From NCBI GenBank assembly GCA_023405565.1, contig JAEXXW010000452.1:1-6133 (forward strand): a DNA stretch of 6,133 nt, given 5' to 3'. Position 1 is the first letter of the stretch. Every line of letters starts with the position of its first letter. This DNA is from Pseudomonadota bacterium. Lineage in GTDB: Bacteria; Pseudomonadota; Alphaproteobacteria; Rhizobiales; Xanthobacteraceae. Both the position numbers and the translations under genes were made by a program. Under the pieces are notes generated by a model. That model was not told the origin of the DNA. It made no database searches and saw nothing but the letters and a program-made list of their open reading frames with translations. This document shows positions 1 through 5,485 of the stretch, one piece after another.

Positions 1-940
1 GCGCCACGATTGGACCCGGGCCGAGATCCGCGACCTTTTCACGCTGCCGTTCCCCGACCTGATGTTCCAGGCGCAGGCGATCCACCGCGCCAATTTTGAT
101 CCGGCCGAGGTCCAGGTCTCGACGCTGCTCTCGATCAAGACCGGTGGCTGTCCCGAGGACTGCGCCTATTGCCCGCAGAGCGCGAAATACGACACCGGCG
201 TCAAGGCCGAGAAGCTGATGAGCCTCGACAAGGTGCTGGCCGAGGCGCAGGCCGCGAAGGATGCAGGTGCCAGCCGCTTCTGCATGGGCGCGGCCTGGCG
301 CGAGCCAAAGGACCGCGACCTCGACAAGGTCTGTGCGATGATCGAGGGCGTGCGTGCGATGGGGCTCGAAACCTGCGTCACGCTCGGCATGCTGACCGGG
401 CAACAGGCGCAGCGCCTCAAGGATTCCGGCCTCGACTATCACAACCACAATCTCGATACCTCTCCGGAATTCTACGGCGACATCATTTCGACGCGCACCT
501 ATCGGGACCGCCTCGACACGCTGGAGCATGTGCGCGATGCCGGCATCAACGTGTGTTGTGGCGGCATCGTCGGCATGGGCGAGGGCGAGGATGATCGCGT
601 TGGCCTGATTCATTCGCTCGCGACCTTGCCGGTGCATCCGGAAAGCGTGCCGATCAATCTCCTGGTGCAGGTCGAAGGCACCCCGCTGGCGCAAGGTAAA
701 TCGCTCGATCCATTTGAATTCGTGCGTACCATCGCCGTAGCCCGCATCACCATGCCACGTTCGATGGTGCGCCTTTCGGCTGGTCGCGAGGACATGACCG
801 ACGAAATGCAGGCTTTGTGTTTCCTCGCCGGCGCCAATTCGGTCTTCTACGGGCCGAAGCTTCTGACCACGCCCAATCCGCTCGCCGACCGCGACAGGCA
901 ATTGATGGATCGCCTCGGCCTGCGCGCGATGCAGGTGTGA
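1..940 (+). CDS. bioB: Biotin synthase BioB (5'-partial)
   Basis: Biotin synthase is a radical-SAM enzyme that inserts sulfur into dethiobiotin to make biotin, the last pathway step. The frame is already open at base 2 and reads [13 protein letters not shown] before the first internal ATG (62), so the true start lies just upstream of the window. Counting from base 2 as residue 1, 312 residues are visible. The radical-SAM 4Fe-4S motif CPEDCAYC gives Cys50, Cys54 and Cys57. The 2Fe-2S ligands known from E. coli BioB (Cys97, Cys128, Cys188, Arg260) align without gaps to Cys94, Cys125, Cys185 and Arg257. Other family signatures are [24 protein letters not shown] and LLTTPNP. The C-terminus stops about 31 residues earlier than E. 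coli BioB, losing only the variable tail. The stop TGA overlaps the bioA start (GTGA), implying co-transcription. Its promoter is outside the window. Confidence 0.97.
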   Translation, partial: RHDWTRAEIRDLFTLPFPDLMFQAQAIHRANFDPAEVQVSTLLSIKTGGCPEDCAYCPQSAKYDTGVKAEKLMSLDKVLAEAQAAKDAGASRFCMGAAWREPKDRDLDKVCAMIEGVRAMGLETCVTLGMLTGQQAQRLKDSGLDYHNHNLDTSPEFYGDIISTRTYRDRLDTLEHVRDAGINVCCGGIVGMGEGEDDRVGLIHSLATLPVHPESVPINLLVQVEGTPLAQGKSLDPFEFVRTIAVARITMPRSMVRLSAGREDMTDEMQALCFLAGANSVFYGPKLLTTPNPLADRDRQLMDRLGLRAMQV

Positions 941-2220
941 CGGAGCGCGCGACCGTGCGCGATCCTGCGAACTGTTACCCCTCCGGCCTCGATCACATCT
1001 GGCTGCCCTATGCGCAGATGAAGACGGCGCCGTCGCCGCTGCCGGTGGTGCGTACCGAAGGCACGCGCATTCATCTCGCCGATGGTCGCGAACTGATTGA
1101 CGGCATCGCGTCGTGGTGGACGGCGTGTCACGGCTACAATCATCCACATATTCGTCAGGCCGTGCAGCGGCAGCTCGAGGTGATGCCGCATGTGATGTTC
1201 GGCGGCCTCGTGCATGAGCAGGCGCTGACACTGGCGCGGCGGCTTGCGGCCATGCTGCCCGGCGATCTCGATCGCGTGTTCTTCACCGATTCTGGATCGG
1301 TCGCCGTCGAAGTCGCGATGAAGATGGCGATCCAGTATTGGCTCAATGCCGGGCAGGGCAAGCGCGACACCTTCGTCTATTTCCGCGGCGGTTATCACGG
1401 CGACACGCTGGCGACGATGGCGATCTCGGATGATTCCGGCATGCATCAGGCCTTTGCCGGTTTGCTGCATCGTCATGTCATGGCGGACCTGCCGAAAGAC
1501 GACGAGCAGGAAGCATCACTCGCGGTGCTGCTGGAGCGACATGCGGATACGCTGGCCGGCATCGTCGTCGAGCCGCTGGTGCAGGGCGCTGGCGGTATGC
1601 TTTTTCATGATCCGGATGTGCTTGCGCGGCTGCGCCGTCTAGCCGATCGCTATGATCTCCTGCTGATCTTCGATGAGATTTTCACCGGCTTTGCCCGCAC
1701 CGGAACGATGTTTGCTTGCGAGAGCGCCGGTGTCATTCCGGACATCATCACGCTGTCGAAGGCGCTGACCGGCGGCACCTTGCCGCTGGCGGCAACGGTC
1801 GCACGGAAGAAAGTGTTTGATGCCTTCTGGTCGGACGATCCGATGCACGCCTTGATGCACGGGCCGACCTATATGGCCAATGCGCTTGGCTGCGCCGCGG
1901 CCAATGCCTCGCTCGATTTGTTCGAGGATGGCGAGCGGCTGAAACAGGTTGCCGCTATTGAAACAGGACTTCGCGACGGACTGGCTGGATGTCGCGACCT
2001 GCCCGGCGTCGTCGATGTGCGCGTTCGCGGCGCCGTCGGTGTCGTCGAACTGGACCGCATCGATAACCTGAACGAATTGCGGCGCGCCTTCGTCGAAAAA
2101 GGCACCTTTATCCGGCCGATCGGGTCGGTGATCTATCTTGCGCCGGCTCTGACCATCAGCCAAAGCGACGTTGTCGGATTAACGCAGAGCCTCGCCGAGG
2201 TTCTGCGCGAGCGGCGCTAG
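937..2220 (+). CDS. bioA: Adenosylmethionine-8-amino-7-oxononanoate aminotransferase BioA
   Basis: This PLP-dependent class III aminotransferase converts 8-amino-7-oxononanoate (KAPA) to 7,8-diaminopelargonate, classically with SAM as amino donor. From the GTG at 937 the protein has 427 residues, against 429 in E. coli BioA. Visible motifs are HIWLPYAQM (Tyr25), [13 protein letters not shown] (Trp60-Trp61, substrate pocket), YHGDT (Tyr153), [12 protein letters not shown] (Asp246, PLP pyridine contact), TLSKALTGG (Lys275, Schiff-base lysine, E. coli Lys274), [19 protein letters not shown] and [10 protein letters not shown] (Arg393, matching the E. coli substrate-carboxylate Arg391). The GTG at 937 overlaps the bioB stop by four bases, which favours translational coupling. 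A second in-frame GTG at 955 has a GGAG nine bases upstream (942-945) and would shorten the protein by only six residues. An open frame back to a GTG at 817 would overlap bioB by 124 bases and adds no homologous sequence. The stop TAG lies in the CTAG shared with bioD. Confidence 0.96.
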   Translation: MTERATVRDPANCYPSGLDHIWLPYAQMKTAPSPLPVVRTEGTRIHLADGRELIDGIASWWTACHGYNHPHIRQAVQRQLEVMPHVMFGGLVHEQALTLARRLAAMLPGDLDRVFFTDSGSVAVEVAMKMAIQYWLNAGQGKRDTFVYFRGGYHGDTLATMAISDDSGMHQAFAGLLHRHVMADLPKDDEQEASLAVLLERHADTLAGIVVEPLVQGAGGMLFHDPDVLARLRRLADRYDLLLIFDEIFTGFARTGTMFACESAGVIPDIITLSKALTGGTLPLAATVARKKVFDAFWSDDPMHALMHGPTYMANALGCAAANASLDLFEDGERLKQVAAIETGLRDGLAGCRDLPGVVDVRVRGAVGVVELDRIDNLNELRRAFVEKGTFIRPIGSVIYLAPALTISQSDVVGLTQSLAEVLRERR

Positions 2221-2900
2221 AGCAATCCAGCGCTCTTCGCAATCTGCTCGAAGGCCGGGTGGTCCGCGCCGGCTTCAAGCCGCGGCAGCGCGATCACATC
2301 GATGGCCGGCAAGAACCGCGAGATGGTCGCAACGGTCTCATAAAGCGGCACGTGGCTGCCTGCGGTCTCCGTGACAACGATGGTGGTGAGATCGCAATCC
2401 TCGCCATCCAGGGCATTGGCGGCCGTCAGCGTGTGGCTGATGCTGCCGATGTAGCTGCCGGCAACGAGAATGGACGGGACGTCGAGTTCGGCAATCCAGT
2501 CCAGCACCGTATTGGTTTGATCGAGCGGCACCATGACGCCGCCGACGCCTTCGATCAGCAACACATCGTCCGTTTCCTCGATTGCCGTTTCGCAGAAGGA
2601 CAGCAATTGCTCGAAGTCGATTGTCTTGCCTTCATGCCGCGCAGCCATGTCCGGGGACAGTGGTGCAGTAAAGCGCCACGGCGAGATGTCTTCAATTTCT
2701 TCATCGGTCAGTGGCAAGCCCAGTGCACGTAGCAACACGCCGCTGTCGCTGTTGCCGGCGTGGGCCGGGTCGAAACCGCTGATGATCGGCTTCAGGGCAT
2801 CGACATGTTTCTTGTGATTGCGCAAGTAGCGGATCAGCCCGGCCGTCACGAAGGTTTTGCCAATATCGGTGCCGGTGGATGTCACGAAGATTGCGCTCAT
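2217..2900 (-). CDS. bioD: ATP-dependent dethiobiotin synthetase BioD
   Basis: Dethiobiotin synthetase closes the ureido ring: diaminopelargonate + CO2 + ATP gives dethiobiotin. The 227-residue protein is close to E. coli BioD (225). The N-terminus has a P-loop, FVTSTGTDIGKT, with Gly14-Lys15-Thr16 at the same positions as E. coli. The first loop glycine of the usual GTDTxxGKT form is replaced: Ser8-Thr9 precede GTD, so the GTD is shifted by two residues. Lys37 in ALKPIISG matches the catalytic lysine of the family. Further family blocks are TAPLSPDMAA (about 78-87) and the conserved loop LIEGVGGVMVPLDQTNTVLDW-like segment at about 114-134. The ATG (2900-2898) overlaps the bioF stop by four bases (ATGA). 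It is preceded inside bioF by GAGG at 2909-2906, so it can be coupled to bioF but also has its own ribosome site. The stop is in the CTAG palindrome shared with bioA. Confidence 0.95.
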   Translation of the reverse strand: MSAIFVTSTGTDIGKTFVTAGLIRYLRNHKKHVDALKPIISGFDPAHAGNSDSGVLLRALGLPLTDEEIEDISPWRFTAPLSPDMAARHEGKTIDFEQLLSFCETAIEETDDVLLIEGVGGVMVPLDQTNTVLDWIAELDVPSILVAGSYIGSISHTLTAANALDGEDCDLTTIVVTETAGSHVPLYETVATISRFLPAIDVIALPRLEAGADHPAFEQIAKSAGLL

Positions 2901-4054
2901 GCCTGCCTCAGAATGCGTGTGCGGACGATATCAGCAAGCCGGGCGATCTCGTCATCCGGCTGTGCGGCATTGAACGTAATCCGCAGCCGTGCGGTTCCGT
3001 CTGGAACTGTTGGCGGCCGGATGGCAACGACCAGAAAGCCTTCATCTTCGAGCATTTTCGCTGCCCTCAGCGCGGCATCAGCATCGCCGATTGTCACCGG
3101 GACAATCGTGCTTTCAGCAAACGGCAGATTGGCGGCGCGGGTGAAGTCACGCGCCTTGCGCAGTGGCAGCGCGGCATAATCCGGGTCCGACTCGATGATG
3201 TCGAGCGCGGCGATGGCGGCTGCGATGACCGAAGCGGGTAGCCCGGTGGAATAGATGAGGGTACGCGCGCGATTGTGCATCAATTCGATCACATCGCGCG
3301 AGGCGCAGAGATAACCGCCATAGCTACCAATGGCTTTCGACAATGTGCCCATCTGCAGCGGTACGGCCGCCGGCGGCGTGCTGACGAAGGACGAGCCGCG
3401 GCCCTGGCCGAGAACGCCGATGCCGTGCGCGTCATCGCTCATCAGCCAGGCATCGTATTGCTGTGCGAGTTGCGACAATTCCAGGAGCGGCGCCAGATCG
3501 CCGTCCATCGAAAACACGCCCTCGGTGACGATCAGCGCGTGCCTGTAACTGGCGCGCTCGCTGTCCAGCAGGGATCGCAGATGGGCAACGTCGTTGTGAC
3601 GAAAGACTCTGGTCTCGGCATCGCTGAGTTTGACACCGGCATACATCGAGGCGTGCGCCAATTGGTCGATCACGATCAGATCGCCCCGCCCGGCGAGCGC
3701 TGGAATGATCCCAGTATTGGCGAGATAGCCCGAGCCGAACACGCAGGCGGCTTCGGCGCCTTTCAGACGGGCCAGCCGCTCTTCGAGTTGTGTGTAGAGC
3801 GGGTGGCTTCCGGTCACGAGACGGGATGCACCCGCGCCCGCGCCGTATCGTTCCGCCGCATGCGCGGCTGCCTGTTTCACAGCGGGATGCTGGCTGAGAT
3901 TGAGGTAATCGTTGTTGCAGAAGGACAGCAATGTCCGGCCATTGCGGACAACATGCACGCCATCGCCCGGTCCCGTCTCCACGATCGAGCGGCGGAGGTT
4001 CTGTCCTGCGCGCTCGGTCAGTTTCTCGCGCGCGAATTGGTCAAGGGAGAGCAT
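2897..4054 (-). CDS. bioF: 8-amino-7-oxononanoate synthase BioF
   Basis: BioF is a PLP-dependent alpha-oxoamine synthase that condenses a pimeloyl thioester with L-alanine, releasing CO2, to give KAPA, the substrate of BioA. The 385-residue length matches E. coli BioF (384). Motifs in order: FCNNDYLNLSQHP (45-57), GAGAGASRLVTGSHPLY (71-87), FGSGYLAN (106-113, PLP phosphate region), DQLAHAS with His134 (stacks on PLP), TEGVFSMDGD (177-186), SDDAHGIGVLG with Asp207 and His210, and TLSKAIGSYGGYL with the Schiff-base Lys240. The ATG at 4054 is the only conventional start before an in-frame stop at 4081-4079. The bases before it (CCGCCCGCG) contain no clear Shine-Dalgarno, so initiation may be weak or leader-dependent. 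It is first in a bioF-bioD unit, divergent from crcB, and overlaps bioD by ATGA. Confidence 0.96.
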   Translation of the reverse strand: MLSLDQFAREKLTERAGQNLRRSIVETGPGDGVHVVRNGRTLLSFCNNDYLNLSQHPAVKQAAAHAAERYGAGAGASRLVTGSHPLYTQLEERLARLKGAEAACVFGSGYLANTGIIPALAGRGDLIVIDQLAHASMYAGVKLSDAETRVFRHNDVAHLRSLLDSERASYRHALIVTEGVFSMDGDLAPLLELSQLAQQYDAWLMSDDAHGIGVLGQGRGSSFVSTPPAAVPLQMGTLSKAIGSYGGYLCASRDVIELMHNRARTLIYSTGLPASVIAAAIAALDIIESDPDYAALPLRKARDFTRAANLPFAESTIVPVTIGDADAALRAAKMLEDEGFLVVAIRPPTVPDGTARLRITFNAAQPDDEIARLADIVRTRILRQA

Positions 4055-4079
4055 CGCGGGCGGACCATGACCGCAGTGT

Positions 4080-4095
4080 CAGTTGGACGCAACTG
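4080..4095. repeat. Perfect inverted repeat CAGTTG-N4-CAACTG
   Basis: CAGTTG (4080-4085) and CAACTG (4090-4095) are exact reverse complements separated by GACG. The dyad lies 26 bases upstream of the bioF start codon and 74 upstream of crcB. It could be an operator half-site pair for a dimeric regulator or a small RNA hairpin. I do not recognise the motif, and a six-base dyad can occur by chance. Confidence 0.45.
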
Positions 4096-4136
4096 CAAAC
4101 TCCGCCATAAAGGCTTGCATCCGGAGAAGGGTTGCG

Positions 4137-4154
4137 TTTCCCGGTTGAGGGAAA
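4137..4154 (+). repeat. Hairpin just upstream of crcB
   Basis: TTTCCC (4137-4142) pairs with GGGAAA (4149-4154) around a six-base loop. The presumed crcB ribosome site AAGGGA (4153-4158, ten bases before the ATG) begins inside the 3' arm. Folding could modestly affect crcB initiation, but the stem is only six pairs. It also competes at base 4137 with the longer-range pairing 4087-4093 / 4131-4137. Confidence 0.4.
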
Positions 4155-4168
4155 GGGACGTTTGAACA

Positions 4169-4543
4169 ATGGCTTATGTCCTGGTCTTTTTGGGCGGCGG
4201 CCTCGGCGCCATGCTGCGCCATGGCGTGAATGTCGGCGTTGGCCGCTGGCTCGGCACGGCTTTCCCTTGGAATACCTTTCTTATCAACATCACCGGTTCG
4301 CTGGCGATGGGCTTGATCGCCGGCTGGTTCGCGTTCAAGGCTGACGCGTCTCAGGCTTGGCGACTGTTTCTCACCACCGGGATCCTCGGCGGCTATACGA
4401 CCTTCTCCGCGTTTTCGCTCGATACGGCGCTGCTCTACGAACGCGGAGAGGTTGGGATGGCCGCACTTTACGTCCTGGGCTCGGTGCTGCTGTCGATTGT
4501 CGGGCTTTTTGCCGGCCTGTGGCTGGTCCGGTATTTTGCATAA
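4169..4543 (+). CDS. crcB: Fluoride efflux channel CrcB/Fluc
   Basis: CrcB (Fluc) proteins are small inner-membrane fluoride channels that work as dual-topology dimers and lower cytoplasmic fluoride. This 124-residue protein has the family length and four hydrophobic segments at about 2-20, 34-53, 65-88 and 97-121. Signatures are GGGLGAMLRHGV (9-20), NTFLINITGSLAMG with the conserved pore-lining Asn40 (35-48), and GILGGYTTFSAFS (71-83) with the two conserved phenylalanines Phe79 and Phe82 of the fluoride path. The ATG at 4169 is certain because an in-frame TGA sits at 4163-4165. AAGGGA ten bases upstream is a plausible ribosome site. It stands alone: divergent from bioF and separated by 222 bases from the next gene. 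Fluoride genes often have a crcB riboswitch, but none was recognised here. Confidence 0.95.
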   Translation: MAYVLVFLGGGLGAMLRHGVNVGVGRWLGTAFPWNTFLINITGSLAMGLIAGWFAFKADASQAWRLFLTTGILGGYTTFSAFSLDTALLYERGEVGMAALYVLGSVLLSIVGLFAGLWLVRYFA

Positions 4544-4694
4544 GCAGCTTGCATGAGCGATGTCTGATCAAAAGCGCGGCAGAATGTCTGCTTCCGTGCG
4601 CGCTGCGACATTCGCAGAAGCATTGTGCCGGCGGGTACCATGACGTTTTCTCAAGCGTCGTCAATGCGTTGCTTTACAGGCGGTCAGGCTGCAT
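4544..4694. other. Intergenic stretch after crcB, no gene seen
   Basis: No convincing coding frame lies here; the short frames lack ribosome sites and recognisable protein. A small hairpin, GCAGA (4579-4583) / TCTGC (4587-4591) with a three-base loop, and an alternative pairing GAATGTC (4582-4588) / GACATTC (4607-4613) are visible. Neither is followed by a T tract, so a Rho-independent terminator for crcB cannot be claimed. Confidence 0.5.
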
Positions 4695-4712
4695 GTTGTT
4701 GTATACAATAAC
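4695..4712. promoter_or_regulatory. Candidate GntR-type operator upstream of the hydrolase gene
   Basis: TTGTATACAA (4699-4708) is a perfect 10-base palindrome. Past one mismatched pair (G4698/T4709) it continues as GTT...AAC, giving an 18-base near-palindrome. The GTnTAC core resembles sites bound by GntR-family, FadR/FCD-subgroup repressors. It also contains TATACAAT, a possible -10 element, so a bound repressor would block initiation. It ends 53 bases before the hydrolase start. No regulator gene is present in the window, and the family assignment is inference from the motif. Confidence 0.5.
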
Positions 4713-4738
4713 GCGAACTTGGCCCCGAACTTGCGTAG

Positions 4739-4761
4739 TCCTCCGTATTGGGATCGGAGGA
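4739..4761 (+). promoter_or_regulatory. Ribosome-site-sequestering hairpin before the hydrolase
   Basis: TCCTCCG (4739-4745) and CGGAGGA (4755-4761) are perfectly complementary across a nine-base loop, with a possible additional G-U pair outside. The 3' arm contains the strong Shine-Dalgarno GGAGG (4756-4760), five bases before the GTG at 4766. This GGAGG decides the hydrolase start. In RNA the stem would hide it from the ribosome, so translation may be reduced or conditionally controlled. The pairing is seen directly; regulation is inferred. Confidence 0.5.
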
Positions 4762-4765
4762 TGCT

Positions 4766-5485
4766 GTGCACGTCAGGATCGAGGCCGAGCCGTATTCGCT
4801 TGAGATCGACATCGCGCGATCGGCGCTTGTCATCATCGATATGCAACGCGACTTTCTTGAGCCGGGCGGCTTTGGTGCTGCGCTCGGCAACGATGTGTCG
4901 CTTCTGGCAGCCGCCATCGAGCCGATCAAAACCGTCCTGCAGGCCGCGCGGCAACACCGGATGCTTGTCATCCACACGCGCGAAGGCCATCGGCCTGATC
5001 TGTCCGATGCGCCGCCGCTGAAGGTCGAGCGCGGCGATCCGGCAACGCGCATCGGCGCCTCCGGGCCGATGGGGCGCATCCTCGTGCGGGGCGAGCCCGG
5101 TCACGACATCATTCCGCAGCTCTATCCGATCGCCGGTGAGCCGGTGATCGACAAGCCTGGCAAGGGCGCCTTCTATCAAACCGATCTCGAATTGATGCTG
5201 CACAACCGCGGCATCGACACATTGATGGTGTGCGGCGTCACAACCGAAGTCTGCGTCAACACCACCATCCGCGAAGCCAATGATCGCGGCTTTCGCTGTA
5301 TCGCGCTGTCGGATGGCTGCGCGTCTTACTTCCCCGAATTCCATGCGGCCGGCCTTGCCATGATCAAGGCGCAGGGCGGCATCTTTGGCTGGGTGACGGA
5401 TTCAAACAAAGCGGTCGCTGCGATTTCCGCCGAAACGCGCGCGCCGAAAATGCCGTTCGGCATCATCGAAGGGGGAGTGCGATGA
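4766..5485 (+). CDS. Isochorismatase-superfamily cysteine hydrolase, biuret amidohydrolase-like
   Basis: A 239-residue cytoplasmic hydrolase of the isochorismatase/nicotinamidase-like superfamily. The superfamily triad is visible: Asp25 in VIIDMQRDF, Lys130 in VIDKPGKGAF and the nucleophile Cys163 in CGVTTEVCVNTT. Blocks resembling rhizobial biuret amidohydrolase as I remember it are IEPIK (51-55), IHTREGHRPDL (69-79), GRILVRGEPGHDIIPQLYP (103-121), REANDRGF (169-176) and KAQGGIFG near the C-terminus. Members of this branch cleave a C-N amide bond of small substrates such as biuret or ureidoacrylate; the actual substrate here is not shown by sequence. The GTG at 4766 is chosen because GGAGG sits five bases upstream; an in-frame TTG at 4748 lacks such a site. 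The stop overlaps the permease start (ATGA), linking the enzyme to transport. An operator-like palindrome and an SD hairpin precede it. Confidence 0.85.
   Translation: MHVRIEAEPYSLEIDIARSALVIIDMQRDFLEPGGFGAALGNDVSLLAAAIEPIKTVLQAARQHRMLVIHTREGHRPDLSDAPPLKVERGDPATRIGASGPMGRILVRGEPGHDIIPQLYPIAGEPVIDKPGKGAFYQTDLELMLHNRGIDTLMVCGVTTEVCVNTTIREANDRGFRCIALSDGCASYFPEFHAAGLAMIKAQGGIFGWVTDSNKAVAAISAETRAPKMPFGIIEGGVR

Larger units (their letters stand above)
4055..4168. promoter_or_regulatory. Divergent bioF / crcB intergenic region
   Basis: These 114 bases must hold the start signals for both bioF-bioD (-) and crcB (+), since each is the first gene of its unit. It contains the perfect dyad at 4080-4095, a 7-base complementary pair ACGCAAC (4087-4093) / GTTGCGT (4131-4137) enclosing a smaller CTCCG (4100-4104) / CGGAG (4122-4126) stem, and a TTTCCC/GGGAAA hairpin at 4137-4154. 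I see no convincing -35/-10 pair, no TTATCTATAA-type BioR operator and no fluoride-aptamer core. Role as a promoter region is inferred from gene layout only. Confidence 0.6.

Noticed and set aside
817..936. Upstream extension of bioA to the GTG at 817
   Set aside because: It would lie wholly inside bioB, and the extra residues (MFPRRRQFG...) do not resemble any BioA N-terminus.
2219..2236. AGAGC/GCTCT hairpin at the bioA-bioD junction as a bidirectional terminator
   Set aside because: The stem is only five pairs with an eight-base loop and no T tract on either strand.
3275..4165. Long + strand open frame (296 codons) opposite bioF
   Set aside because: It is antisense to a fully conserved bioF, has no recognisable protein or ribosome site, and is explained by GC-rich third-position bias.
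4055..4168. Fluoride (crcB) riboswitch expected upstream of crcB
   Set aside because: The conserved GATG...CTGATG core and its pseudoknot context are not present; only unrelated short stems were found.
4055..4168. BioR operator (TTATCTATAA/TTATAGATAA type) controlling bioF
   Set aside because: No such A+T-rich palindrome occurs in this region. The region upstream of bioB is outside the window and could not be checked.
4579..4613. Rho-independent terminator for crcB
   Set aside because: Short alternative stems exist, but none is followed by a run of T.
4661..5344. Long - strand open frame opposite the cysteine hydrolase
   Set aside because: It is antisense to a gene with an intact catalytic triad and a strong start; the translation is arginine/aspartate-rich with no family resemblance.
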